Below, one piece after another: positions 42,079-51,104 of a stretch of DNA of 64,000 bases. Location of the stretch: NCBI GenBank assembly GCA_964438705.1, contig CAYTKQ010000002.1:62001-126000 (forward strand), written 5' to 3'. The DNA comes from Christensenella sp964438705. GTDB taxonomy: Bacteria > Bacillota > Clostridia > Christensenellales > Christensenellaceae. A model generated the notes under the pieces. That model saw only the letters and a list, made by a program, of their open reading frames with translations. It had not been told where the DNA came from and searched no databases. How positions within the stretch are numbered: position 1 is the first letter of the stretch; each line of letters begins with the position of its first letter. Position numbers and translations under genes: made by a program.

Positions 42079-43572
42079 ATGCAGGAAAACATATTGGAAA
42101 TGAAGGGGATCACGAAAATGTATCCCGGCGTGGTGGCGCTTGAGGATGTCAATTTCACGCTGAAAAAAGGCGAGGTTCACGCGTTGATTGGGGAGAACGG
42201 CGCAGGAAAATCGACGTTGATCAAAATATTGGCGGGCGCTGTGAAAAGCGACGCCGGATCGATTGTGTTTGATGGGAAGGAATACCGGCACTATACGCCG
42301 CACGAAGCGATCGATATGGGTATCAGTGTGATTTATCAGGAATTTAATCTGGTTCCGCTGATGTCGATCGAAGAAAATTTATTTTTTGGAAAAGAAATCA
42401 AAAAAGGGATTTTTTCAGATAAAGCGGAGATGATGAAGCGCTCCAAAGAGATTTTTAAGCAGCTCGACATGGACGTCGATCCCTCCACGCAGGTGAAGGA
42501 TCTGACCGTTGCGTATCAGCAGTTGACGGAGATCGCGAAGGCCATCTTGAATCAGGCGAAGATCATTGTGATGGATGAGCCGTCCGCAACGCTCACAAAC
42601 AGGGAACTTGAAGCGCTGTTTGCGCTGATCCGCAGGCTAAAGGCAAACGGAACCGCAATTATTTTCATTTCGCACAGGCTGGAGGAGATTTTTGAGATCG
42701 CGGATACCGTTACGGTTTTTCGGGACGGGCATTACATCGACACAAAGCCGATCGCCGAGATGGACAAGGAAAAGCTGATCCGCATGATGGTCGGGCGTGA
42801 GCTGACAGGGACCTATCCGCACAACCGCAAGGTGCATGACGAGGTGGTTTTGGAGGTAAAGGACCTCTATAACCAGCATGTGAAGGGAGCCAGCTTCTCG
42901 CTGAAAAAGGGTGAGATATTGGGGATCACAGGGCTTGTGGGAGCGGGACGCACAGAGCTTGTGCGCATGATATTCGGCGCGGACGAGCACTTGGGCGATA
43001 TGTATGTCAAGGGAAAAAAGGTGAAGATCAAATCCCCCGCTGACGCCATCCGCTACGGGATATCGCTGCTTCCGGAGGACCGCAAATCGCAGGGATTGCT
43101 GCTGAACATGGGGATTGACTTCAATCTTTCGATGATCGTGTTGAAATCGCTTTCCAAAAAAGGGTTTATTTCCGGTGAAGAAGAGCAGAAGGTCGTGAAC
43201 GAATACATCAAAAAAATTTCCATCAAAACACCCTCTAGCAAACAGTTGGTGCGCAATCTTTCGGGCGGAAACCAGCAAAAGGTGGTGCTTGCGAAGTGGA
43301 TGGCGACAAAATCGGACATCATCATCATCGACGAACCGACGCGGGGCATCGACGTCGGCGCAAAAGCGGAAATCTATGAGCTGATGGATCAGCTGGCGAT
43401 GGCGGGAAAGAGCATCATCATGATCAGCTCCGAGCTGCCAGAGCTGATCGGCATGAGCGACAGAGCCATCGTGATGCACGAAGGAGAGATCGTGGGCGAG
43501 GTTTTGCGCGACGAGCTGGAGCAGGAAAAAGTTTTGACCATGGCGTCATCGAAAAAAGGAGAACTGGCATGA
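42079..43572 (+). CDS. Sugar ABC transporter ATPase, double NBD (cassette 4)
   Basis: 497 residues, RbsA type. Domain 1: GENGAGKST, modified signature LTVAYQQL, IVMDEPSATL. Domain 2: GLVGAGRTEL without lysine, LSGGNQQKV, IIIDEPTRGID. ATG 42079 is preceded by GGAGG; the earlier in-frame ATG at 41998 lies inside the stem-loop region and would add 27 non-conserved residues. Overlaps the permease start by four bases (ATGA). Confidence 0.93.
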   Translation: MQENILEMKGITKMYPGVVALEDVNFTLKKGEVHALIGENGAGKSTLIKILAGAVKSDAGSIVFDGKEYRHYTPHEAIDMGISVIYQEFNLVPLMSIEENLFFGKEIKKGIFSDKAEMMKRSKEIFKQLDMDVDPSTQVKDLTVAYQQLTEIAKAILNQAKIIVMDEPSATLTNRELEALFALIRRLKANGTAIIFISHRLEEIFEIADTVTVFRDGHYIDTKPIAEMDKEKLIRMMVGRELTGTYPHNRKVHDEVVLEVKDLYNQHVKGASFSLKKGEILGITGLVGAGRTELVRMIFGADEHLGDMYVKGKKVKIKSPADAIRYGISLLPEDRKSQGLLLNMGIDFNLSMIVLKSLSKKGFISGEEEQKVVNEYIKKISIKTPSSKQLVRNLSGGNQQKVVLAKWMATKSDIIIIDEPTRGIDVGAKAEIYELMDQLAMAGKSIIMISSELPELIGMSDRAIVMHEGEIVGEVLRDELEQEKVLTMASSKKGELA

Positions 43573-44588
43573 ATAGCAAATTATCGGTAGGAGAATTTTT
43601 CAAAAAGTTTGGCATCGTGATCGTGCTTGTCGCATTATTTATCGTATTCGCGCTGCTGAACCCCTATTTTATGGATCCGGGCAACATTCTGGAACTGTTA
43701 AAGCAGGTGGCGTTTATGGGCATCATTGCCGTGGGGATGACGTTCTGCATGCTGACGGGCGGCATCGACCTTTCCGTGGGCTCGAATATGGCGCTTGCGG
43801 TCGTGGTCGCGGCGCTGACGATGGCGGCGATCCCGTTCGACACACAGGAGGCCAATGCGATCATGGGTTCGCTGGTGGGTGTTGCGGCGGCCACGGGTAT
43901 CGGTTTTGCGAACGGATTCCTCGTCAATCAAATCAAGATACCGCCGTTGATCGTAACGCTGGCGATGATGCAGATTGTACGCGGCATGGTGTATATCATG
44001 ACCGGTGCAATCCCGGTGTATGAAAACATTCCGTCCGTGTTCAGCTTTGTCGGACAGGGCAGCGTGGGCCCGATCCCCTTCCCGGTCATCGTGATGGGCG
44101 CGGTGTTTGTAATTGGCGGCATCATCCTGCACAAGACGGTATACGGCAGGCACATCTATTGCGTGGGCGGTAACGAAGAAGTTGCGCGGCTTTCGGGCAT
44201 CAATGTCAAAAAGGTGAAGTATTCCGTCTATGCCATCAGCGGGCTTTTGACAGGCATTGCGGGCATCCTGCTGCTTTCACGCATGAATTCGGGTCAGCCG
44301 CGCGCGGGTATCGGATATGAGTTCGAGGTGGTGACGGCGTGCGTGCTGGGCGGCATTTCCATGGCGGGCGGTTCCGGAAAGCTGTGGGGCGTGTTCTTTG
44401 GCGTGGTCATCATGGGCGTGCTTTCGTACGGGCTGGTGTCCGTTGGCCTCAATGAATTTTGGCAGATGCTCATCAAGGGCATGGTGCTGCTGATCGCGGT
44501 GGGCATCGACTCAATGTCGCAGGCCAAAAAGCAGAATCTCGTGGAGCTGCGCCGCGAAGAGGAACGCAAAAAAGAAGCGGCGGCATAA
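43569..44588 (+). CDS. Sugar ABC transporter permease (cassette 4)
   Basis: 339 residues, RbsC-type with about ten membrane segments; TGGIDLSVGSNMALAV, CVGGNEEVARLSGINV and GGISMAGGSGKLWG are the family segments. Charged C-terminal tail rich in Lys, Arg and Glu in the cytoplasm. ATGA overlap with the ATPase gene. Followed after 27 bases by the lipoamide dehydrogenase gene, linking import with the second dehydrogenase complex. Confidence 0.93.
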   Translation: MNSKLSVGEFFKKFGIVIVLVALFIVFALLNPYFMDPGNILELLKQVAFMGIIAVGMTFCMLTGGIDLSVGSNMALAVVVAALTMAAIPFDTQEANAIMGSLVGVAAATGIGFANGFLVNQIKIPPLIVTLAMMQIVRGMVYIMTGAIPVYENIPSVFSFVGQGSVGPIPFPVIVMGAVFVIGGIILHKTVYGRHIYCVGGNEEVARLSGINVKKVKYSVYAISGLLTGIAGILLLSRMNSGQPRAGIGYEFEVVTACVLGGISMAGGSGKLWGVFFGVVIMGVLSYGLVSVGLNEFWQMLIKGMVLLIAVGIDSMSQAKKQNLVELRREEERKKEAAA

Positions 44589-44615
44589 TGTGTAATAAAA
44601 CGAAAAGGAGCAAGT

Positions 44616-46001
44616 ATGGATATATTAGTGATCGGCGGCGGCCCCGGCGGGTATGTGGCGGCCATTGCGGCGGCCAAGCGCGGGGCAAAGGTGACGCTTG
44701 TGGAAAAGGATCGTTTGGGTGGGACGTGCCTCAATCGCGGGTGCATCCCCACAAAAGCGATCCTGCACAGCGCAAACCTGTTTCATGAGAGCAAAAACTT
44801 TGCGGAACTGGGCATTGTGGTTTCCGAACCCTCGGTGGATTACGCCGCGATCGCAAAGCGCAAGGACGGGATCATAAAACAATTGCGCGGCGGTGTGGAA
44901 TTTCTGCTCACAAAGCTGGGCGTTCAAATCATCAAAGGAGAAGCGCGGTTTTTGTCGCGCGGCAAAGTGGCGGTTACAACAGATGAGGGGGAACAAGAGC
45001 TTGACGCGGACAAGGTGATCCTTGCTGCGGGCAGCGTGCCCACCGATCTTTCGTTTGCACAGGCGGATGGAAAAAACATCATCAATTCCGACCACGCGCT
45101 GACGCTTACAGAGCTTCCCGAAAGCATGGTTGTCATCGGCGGCGGGGTCATCGGCTGTGAATTTGCGCAGGCCTTTGCGCGGCTGGGAGTGCGGGTAAGT
45201 GTTTTGGAAGCGCTAGACGGGCTTGTGGCCAATATGGATGCGGACCTGTCCGCGCTGATGCAGCGTGTGCTCAAGAAGGATGGCGTGGACATTCATCTTT
45301 CGTGCAGCGTGGAAGGGGTCGTAAACGACGGCGCGGAGGTACGCGTCACCTACACCGAACAGGACGGCACGCAAAAAATAGCGGCGGCACAAAAGGTTCT
45401 GATTGCCACGGGAAGGCGCGCGGCGGCGCAATCGCTCAACGCGCAGGCGGCGGGCATCGTGGTCGGTGCGCGCGGAAATATTCCTGTGGACGACGCATGC
45501 CGCACCAATGTGGAGGGTATCTACGCGATCGGTGATGTGACGGGCGGCATTCAGCTTGCGCATGTGGCCTCCCACCAGGGCTTGATCGCGGTCGATCGGA
45601 TATTCGGCGGGGCAGAGGAAATGGATGCGCGCATCATACCCTATTGCGTGTATACGAGCCCGGAGATGGCAGCAATGGGGCACACGGAAAAGAGCGCCGC
45701 CGAAGCGGGCTATGGTGTGAGGACAGGCATGTTTGCAGCTTCTGCAAATGGTCGCGCGCTCATCGAAGGGATGCGTGACGGGTTCTCAAAGGTGGTGCTG
45801 GATGCAAGCGACGGTACGGTGTTGGGCGTGCATCTGGCGGGGCCGAATGTGACGGAGATGATCTCGCCGCTGGCGGGCGTCATCAAATTCGAGGCGACCG
45901 CCGAAGACGTTGCGGAAATGATTTTTGCGCATCCAACCGTTTCGGAATTTATTCACGAAAGCATTTTGGACGCCAATAAAAAGGCGATTCACAAAATATA
46001 A
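44616..46001 (+). CDS. lpdA: Dihydrolipoamide dehydrogenase E3 (complex 2), no lipoyl domain
   Basis: 461 residues, plain E3. FAD-binding IGGGPGGY, redox disulfide Cys38-Cys43 (CLNRGC), NAD-binding GGGVIGCEFAQ, second FAD segment YAIGDVTGG and C-terminal FAHPTVSE. Unlike the 27637 gene it lacks the lipoyl fusion. AAAGGAG precedes the ATG. Lies about 3 kb before the E1 and E2 genes (49141-52292) of what seems to be the same complex, with four other genes between. Confidence 0.93.
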   Translation: MDILVIGGGPGGYVAAIAAAKRGAKVTLVEKDRLGGTCLNRGCIPTKAILHSANLFHESKNFAELGIVVSEPSVDYAAIAKRKDGIIKQLRGGVEFLLTKLGVQIIKGEARFLSRGKVAVTTDEGEQELDADKVILAAGSVPTDLSFAQADGKNIINSDHALTLTELPESMVVIGGGVIGCEFAQAFARLGVRVSVLEALDGLVANMDADLSALMQRVLKKDGVDIHLSCSVEGVVNDGAEVRVTYTEQDGTQKIAAAQKVLIATGRRAAAQSLNAQAAGIVVGARGNIPVDDACRTNVEGIYAIGDVTGGIQLAHVASHQGLIAVDRIFGGAEEMDARIIPYCVYTSPEMAAMGHTEKSAAEAGYGVRTGMFAASANGRALIEGMRDGFSKVVLDASDGTVLGVHLAGPNVTEMISPLAGVIKFEATAEDVAEMIFAHPTVSEFIHESILDANKKAIHKI

Positions 46002-46024
46002 AGATAAATCAGGAGGAATCAAAT

Positions 46025-46321
46025 ATGGCACAAAAATACCCGGTGAAAATCACGGTATACAGGAAGTTTGACTGCGACGAGCTGCCTGATTACAGCGGCG
46101 GCTGCCATGCGTTTGATGTGGGCGCGGAGTTTACGGTGCAGGTGGATGGCAAAATGCCGGAGGGCTTTTGCACATGGGCATGGCACGATCTGTGGCCCGC
46201 GATCATGACACTGCGCTTTGGCGGAGAGTTTACCTACTGCAAGCAGGGGAACCTGATGTATTCCGCTTGCTCGGACGGCCTTTCCCCCGTGGTGTTCCGG
46301 CTGGAACGCACCGCAGGGTAA
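46025..46321 (+). CDS. TIGR04076-like small protein
   Basis: 98 residues. Pattern of the TIGR04076 family: N-terminal KITVYRKF, central GGCHAFDVGAEF, then PEGFCTWAWHDLWPAI and LRFGGEF, with a conserved Cys near SACSDGLSPVVF at the end. The function of the family is not known to me; the conserved Cys, Trp and Asp suggest a small binding or catalytic protein. Start follows AGGAGG. Sits between E3 and the class II aldolase homologue in a sugar operon, so it probably helps in the same pathway. Confidence 0.65.
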   Translation: MAQKYPVKITVYRKFDCDELPDYSGGCHAFDVGAEFTVQVDGKMPEGFCTWAWHDLWPAIMTLRFGGEFTYCKQGNLMYSACSDGLSPVVFRLERTAG

Positions 46322-46354
46322 CTTATTATATTTGAATCAAAGGAGAATAGGAAA

Positions 46355-47020
46355 ATGGCAATGTTGAAGGAATTGAGAGAAAGAGTATTGGCTGCGGGAA
46401 AGAGGCTGCGCACATATGACCTGATCGTGATGGCGGGCGGCACAGTCGCGGCGAGAGACCCGGAGACAAACCTGTGCGTCATCACCCCCAGCGGGATGGA
46501 ATATGAAGACCTGCGCTGGGAGGATATGTGCGTCATCGATATGGAGACGTTTGAGCTGGTGGACGGATTCCGCCGCCCGTCGTGCGCGTGCGATATGTTT
46601 ACGGCTGTGCTGCGCGCCCGTCCGGACATTTTGTGCGTGACCCACTCCCATTCGCGTTACGCGACGGCGTTTGCGGTATGCGATAAGGAAATTCCGGTGG
46701 TGACGACGACGCACGGAAACCTGGTGGGCGGCCCGGTGCCGTGCACGCATTGGGTGCATCCTGATCCGCACACGGAAGAATATTTGCAGGACATCGTCGA
46801 TACGATGGGAAAAGGTTACGCAGTCAACATACGCAACCACGGACTTGTGGTGGGCGGCCCCACAGTGGAAGAGGCGATCGAAAACATCATCACCTGCGAG
46901 GTGTCCGCGCAGATCGCGTTTATTGCGGAGCAGATGGGTAATCCGTATTTCCTGACGGCGGACGAGGCGGATCGCGCACATCGCTTTGCGAAATCGGTCG
47001 TGGGACAGCACATCAAATAA
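46355..47020 (+). CDS. Class II aldolase/AraD-FucA homologue with altered active site
   Basis: 221 residues. Zinc-ligand histidines remain: His97 and His99 (THSHSRYATAF) and a third in IRNHGLVVGG. Other hallmarks are changed. The usual GNIS-R phosphate loop is GGTVAAR (28-34), and the catalytic Glu of fuculose-phosphate aldolase (PSSE) lines up with Ala78 in RPSCACD; AraD epimerases have Asp there. So it may not be a normal aldolase, and could be an epimerase, decarboxylase or lyase acting on another substrate. AAAGGAG precedes the ATG. In operon with an aldo/keto reductase and a UlaE-like epimerase. Confidence 0.8.
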   Translation: MAMLKELRERVLAAGKRLRTYDLIVMAGGTVAARDPETNLCVITPSGMEYEDLRWEDMCVIDMETFELVDGFRRPSCACDMFTAVLRARPDILCVTHSHSRYATAFAVCDKEIPVVTTTHGNLVGGPVPCTHWVHPDPHTEEYLQDIVDTMGKGYAVNIRNHGLVVGGPTVEEAIENIITCEVSAQIAFIAEQMGNPYFLTADEADRAHRFAKSVVGQHIK

Positions 47021-47070
47021 ATCAAAAAATCCGGGGAACAGGCTCGCAGAAAGAGACGGAGGGATCAGGC

Positions 47071-48018
47071 ATGAAATACAAACCGTTGGGAAACAGCGGG
47101 ATCGACGTATCGGTCATTGCGCACGGAACATGGGCGATGGGAAACGATTTTTTTGGCGATGTGGACAAGGAACGCGCGATTCGCGCGATCCACGCATCTG
47201 TGGATTGCGGCGTGAACCTCATCGACACGGCGCGCGCGTATGGTGAGGACTGCGCGGCGGAGAAAGTTGTGGGAGAGGCCCTCGTCGGCATACGCGACGA
47301 GGTCGTTCTGGCGACAAAGGTGGGCGTACTGCGCGCATACGGCGGCAATTATGTGAAGTGCAGCGATCCAAACGTCATGCGCTGCGAGTTGGAGGAATCT
47401 CTGCGCAGTTTGAAAACGGATCACATCGATCTTTATCAGATTCACTGGCCGGATTATAACAATCCACTGGAGCCGGCACTCGAAGCGATGCTGCGTTTCA
47501 AGGAAGAAGGTAAAATACGCGCCATTGGTGTATCGAATTTTTCGCCGGAGGAAATGCAGGTGGCGGTGGATATCGCGGATATTGCAAGCGTTCAGCCTCC
47601 GTTGAGCATTTTAAACAGGCAGTCGCTTGAAAACGGTGTGCTGGATTTCTGCGCGAAAAACGGGCTGGGCGTGCTGACGTACGGCTCGCTCGGCGGCGGT
47701 ATCCTGTCTGGGAAAATGAATCGGCTGAGCATTGGCGGCAACGAACTGCGCGGCGCGTTTTATCCCTATTATGAGGAACCGATGTGGTCGAAATGTCAGA
47801 AGCTGCTGGAGACCCTGCGCAAGATCGCGGGGCAAAGAGACGTCAGCGTCGCGCAGGCTTCCATCAACTGGGTGCTTGCGCAAAGAGGTGTGACGTGTGC
47901 GCTCTTGGGGGCGACAAAGCCCGAGACGGCGATGGAAAATGCAAAGGCGGCCGATTGGACGCTGAGTGACGGGGAACGCGCGGCGATCGACGCCGCATAT
48001 GCGGCGGCAATGGCTTAG
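47071..48018 (+). CDS. Aldo/keto reductase
   Basis: 315 residues, (beta/alpha)8 AKR. The catalytic tetrad can be followed: Asp and Tyr in LIDTARAYG, Lys in VLATKVG and His in QIHWPD. The NADP-binding end of the family is visible as VTCALLGATKPE. Acts on an aldehyde or ketone with NAD(P)H, perhaps a sugar, a polyol or a glyceraldehyde- or lactaldehyde-like product of the neighbouring aldolase homologue. GGAGGGATCAGGC precedes the ATG. Member of operon 4. Confidence 0.88.
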   Translation: MKYKPLGNSGIDVSVIAHGTWAMGNDFFGDVDKERAIRAIHASVDCGVNLIDTARAYGEDCAAEKVVGEALVGIRDEVVLATKVGVLRAYGGNYVKCSDPNVMRCELEESLRSLKTDHIDLYQIHWPDYNNPLEPALEAMLRFKEEGKIRAIGVSNFSPEEMQVAVDIADIASVQPPLSILNRQSLENGVLDFCAKNGLGVLTYGSLGGGILSGKMNRLSIGGNELRGAFYPYYEEPMWSKCQKLLETLRKIAGQRDVSVAQASINWVLAQRGVTCALLGATKPETAMENAKAADWTLSDGERAAIDAAYAAAMA

Positions 48019-48052
48019 CTCAACAAAACTGCACGGAATGGCGGGGAAGTAA

Positions 48053-49033
48053 ATGAAATTTGATGAAACGCGGGAAACCTACGGGAAAATTGCGACGCTT
48101 TATTATATGGGTGAATTGTCACAGGATGAGATCGCAAACATCTTCCACATTTCACGCTTTAAGGTATCGCGGGTATTGAAGCGCTGCCGGGAGCTCAACA
48201 TCATCGAGTTCCGGGTCAACAACAAACCGCATTATTACAAGAGCATGGAGGGACAGCTTGTAAGAGGGCTGAATATCAAAAAATGCATTATTGTGAACCC
48301 GGGGACCACTGCAAACGAATCAAAGACCAACGTGGGCAAGGCGGCGGCAAAATATTTTTCTAATCGCCTCAAGGACGGACTGATGGTGGGGCTTGATTGG
48401 GGGACGACGCTGCAAACGATGGTGCGCGAGTTCACCCCGGAACAAAAATACCGTGATTGTCTGTTTGTGCAGATATCAGGGAGCACGGCGTCGCAGTCCG
48501 TTTCGGACGACTGGTATATGGACGGGCACGACATCGTCAAAAGCTTGGCGGAAAAAGCAGGCGCGCAATGGTCTTTGTTTCCGGTGCCCTACATTGTCAA
48601 GGACAAAATATTGCGGGATATGCTGCTCGAGGAAAAAACCATTCGCAGTCACATCGATTATTTCCCCAAACTGGACATCGCGTTTTTCGGTGTGGGGTCT
48701 TTCCAGCCGGAGGTGTATATCCCGTTTTATAAGAATTACCTTTCCGTCAAGGAATGCAATACATTGAAAAACACCGAACGGTTTGGAGAACTGTTCAGTT
48801 GTCCGCTCGACATGCGGGGAAACGTGATGGATTCGATTCTAAAGGATCGCATCATGACGATTGAGCTCGACGTGCTGAAAACCATTCCTGAGACCGTGGT
48901 GCTGGCAGCGGGTAAGGACAAGACAAATTCGCTGATCGCGGCGGCGCGGGGCGGCTATTTCACCACGATGATCACGACGGAGGTGGTGGCGCTTTCTGTG
49001 CTCGAATATCTGGAACGGGAGCGGGAAATGTAA
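48053..49033 (+). CDS. SorC-family transcriptional regulator, operon 4
   Basis: 326 residues. Helix-turn-helix at about residues 20-45 (ELSQDEIANIFHISRFKVSR) and SorC-type sugar-binding domain with KVGKAAAKYFSNRL-like and VLAAGKDKTNSLIAAARGG segments. More distant from the regulators at 17462 and 54821 than those are from each other. It lies within operon 4, between the aldo/keto reductase and the E1 alpha gene, on the same strand, so it may control the downstream E1/E2 part from its own region (49034-49140) as well as the whole operon. The ATG follows GGGGAAG. Confidence 0.88.
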   Translation: MKFDETRETYGKIATLYYMGELSQDEIANIFHISRFKVSRVLKRCRELNIIEFRVNNKPHYYKSMEGQLVRGLNIKKCIIVNPGTTANESKTNVGKAAAKYFSNRLKDGLMVGLDWGTTLQTMVREFTPEQKYRDCLFVQISGSTASQSVSDDWYMDGHDIVKSLAEKAGAQWSLFPVPYIVKDKILRDMLLEEKTIRSHIDYFPKLDIAFFGVGSFQPEVYIPFYKNYLSVKECNTLKNTERFGELFSCPLDMRGNVMDSILKDRIMTIELDVLKTIPETVVLAAGKDKTNSLIAAARGGYFTTMITTEVVALSVLEYLEREREM

Positions 49034-49071
49034 AACGCATGCACACATGAGCACACAAGAACCGGGGCGTG

Positions 49072-49100
49072 TTGACTTTCATCGGGCGAAACGCAAAAAT
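49072..49100 (+). promoter_or_regulatory. Weak promoter candidate for E1-E2 genes of complex 2
   Basis: TTGACT (49072-49077), 17 bases, AAAAAT (49095-49100). Good -35 but poor -10, in the 107-base gap after the SorC gene. Could give separate control of the downstream genes. Confidence 0.3.
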
Positions 49101-49140
49101 AGGGATAGAACCAAATTGACAACAATCACAGGAGGTTATC

Positions 49141-50103
49141 ATGGAGCTTTCCAGGGAACAAAAATTAACAATTTATGAAACGATGCTGCTCATAAGAGAA
49201 ACCGAGCAGAAGATGATGGAGCTTTACAAAAGAGGCGAAATCGAAGGGCATATGCTGCCCTGTTTGGGACAGGAAGCAATCCCGGCGACACTGGCGCAGG
49301 TATACACCGACGAGGACTACCTCGTGACAGGGCACCGCGGCGGCGGACACTATTTCGCGCGCGGCTGCAACTATAACGCCTTCTGGGGCGAGATGTTTGG
49401 CCGGGTGACGGGCGCGACGCGCGGACGCGGCGGACAGATCCATTTGATGGATAAGGAAAAAAAGGCGCTCACAGGAAACGCGATCGTGGGCGCGCAGTGG
49501 GGCATCGCCGCCGGCGTGGCGTTTGCTGCAAAGCGTGACAATGCGGCCGTCGTATGCGTGGGCGGCGAAGGTTCCACCAACCGCGGAACATTCCATGAAA
49601 GTCTCAACCTGACGGCGGTGCAGACGCTGCCGGTGCTGTATGTCATTGAATTCAACAACCGCCAGATGTGGAACGACTGTACGCACACCACTGCTGTTGA
49701 CCGCATCGCCAAGCGTGCGGCAGCCTACGACATCGAGGGCGCGACGGTGGACGGAAACGATCCGGACGCGATCTTTGAACAGGCAGCGGAGTTCATGGGA
49801 AAGATACGCGCGGGCGGAAGGCCGTGCCTGCTCGAATGCGTCACAAACAAATGGACGGACAGCGTCAACAGCGCGCGCAACACGCCAGAGGCGATCGAAG
49901 GCTTTAAGCAGCCCGACGTCGATCCCATCTACCGCTATGAGACAAAGCTCAAAGAGCAGAGCATCCTGACGGACGCGCTCGACGGGCAGATCAAGGAACG
50001 CGTGCATCAAAAGGTGATGGACGGCATCGAATTTGGCAGAAACAGTGAAAAACCTGAAATCACGGACGGCATCGATCAGGTTTACAGCCAGCCGGTTGTG
50101 TAA
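49141..50103 (+). CDS. E1 alpha subunit (complex 2) with GEG in place of GDG
   Basis: 320 residues, E1 alpha of the acetoin/2-oxo acid dehydrogenase class. The metal/TPP motif that is GDG in the family reads GEG at 142-144 (VGGEGSTNRGTFHES); codons GGC GAA GGT are clear. The motif end is EFNNRQMW. Asp to Glu at the magnesium ligand may still bind metal but could slow or alter catalysis. The GHRGGGH and GGQIHLM segments are kept. The start follows AGGAGG. Works with the beta subunit 13 bases downstream. Distinct in detail from complex 1 (GDG). Confidence 0.85.
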   Translation: MELSREQKLTIYETMLLIRETEQKMMELYKRGEIEGHMLPCLGQEAIPATLAQVYTDEDYLVTGHRGGGHYFARGCNYNAFWGEMFGRVTGATRGRGGQIHLMDKEKKALTGNAIVGAQWGIAAGVAFAAKRDNAAVVCVGGEGSTNRGTFHESLNLTAVQTLPVLYVIEFNNRQMWNDCTHTTAVDRIAKRAAAYDIEGATVDGNDPDAIFEQAAEFMGKIRAGGRPCLLECVTNKWTDSVNSARNTPEAIEGFKQPDVDPIYRYETKLKEQSILTDALDGQIKERVHQKVMDGIEFGRNSEKPEITDGIDQVYSQPVV

Positions 50104-50116
50104 GGGAGGAAAGACA

Positions 50117-51091
50117 ATGAAAACGATGAGATTTATAGAGGCTCTGCGCGAAGGGCTGGCGGAAGAAATGAGAAGAGACCCTGCCGTGTTCCAAATCGGC
50201 GAATCACTGGGACGCGAACAGGGCGGTATGTTCAAGGTGACGGACGGGCTGGATCGGGAATTCCCAGGCCGCGTCATCGACTCGCCCATATCCGAGGCGG
50301 CGTTGGGCGGCGTCGCGGTGGGCGCGGGCATGTTCGGCATGCGTCCTGTGGTCGAGATCATGTTCGGATCGCTGATGCCGCTGCTGCTGGATGAGATCCA
50401 CAATCAGGCGGGCACACTCCACTATGTGTCGGGCGGGAAGTTCAACTGCTCAATGGTGGTGCGCACATGCAACTGGATGCGCATCATATCCGGCCCGCAC
50501 CACTGTGGAAACTTTGACGCGATGTTCGTCAATTCGCCGGGCGTGAAGGTGGTGGTGCCCTCCACACCATACGACGTGAAGGGGCTTATCAAAGCTTCCA
50601 TCCGCGACAACGATCCGGTGGTGTTTATGGAATATTCGCCGCTCTATCAGGTGAAGGGCGAGGTACCGGAAGAAGAATATGTGCTGCCCATCGGCAAAGC
50701 GGATGTAAAGCGCGAGGGAACGGATGTTTCCATCATCACCTATGGAGTGGGTGTGCACGATGCGCTGGCCGCCGCCGCAGAGGCGGAGAAATCCGGAATC
50801 AGCGTAGAGGTGGTCGATCTGCGCACCATCCTTCCATACGACAAGGAAGCGATCCGCAAATCGGTTGCGAAAACCGGACGCGCGATCGTCGCGTATGAAG
50901 GCTTTAAGACGGGCGGCGCGGGCGCGGAGTTTGCGGCGTTCATCGCGGAGGAATGCATTGAGGACCTGTCGGCGCCCGTACTGCGCGTGGCGTGCAAGGA
51001 CGTTCCCAATCCCTCCAACTCCCGCCTGATCGAAGGGCTGAGCGTGGGTAAAAAGGACGTCGTGGATGCGATCTTTAAGGTGATGGAATAA
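50117..51091 (+). CDS. E1 beta subunit (complex 2)
   Basis: 324 residues. Catalytic-Glu segment DSPISEAAL, then FGMRPVVEIMFG, and C-terminal VEVVDLRTILPYD. ATG 50117 follows GGGAGG; the longer frame is an overlap with E1 alpha. Together with the 49141 product it forms the decarboxylating or alpha-ketol-cleaving E1. Spaced 13 bases from both neighbours, so stoichiometric synthesis is likely. Confidence 0.9.
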   Translation: MKTMRFIEALREGLAEEMRRDPAVFQIGESLGREQGGMFKVTDGLDREFPGRVIDSPISEAALGGVAVGAGMFGMRPVVEIMFGSLMPLLLDEIHNQAGTLHYVSGGKFNCSMVVRTCNWMRIISGPHHCGNFDAMFVNSPGVKVVVPSTPYDVKGLIKASIRDNDPVVFMEYSPLYQVKGEVPEEEYVLPIGKADVKREGTDVSIITYGVGVHDALAAAAEAEKSGISVEVVDLRTILPYDKEAIRKSVAKTGRAIVAYEGFKTGGAGAEFAAFIAEECIEDLSAPVLRVACKDVPNPSNSRLIEGLSVGKKDVVDAIFKVME

Positions 51092-51104
51092 AGGAGAACG
51101 GGCA

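Noticed and set aside
2776..43572. Changed signature motif in the first ABC domain and missing Walker A lysine in the second domain of the double ATPases.
   Set aside because: This asymmetry is normal for RbsA/MglA-type ATPases and is not evidence of inactivity.
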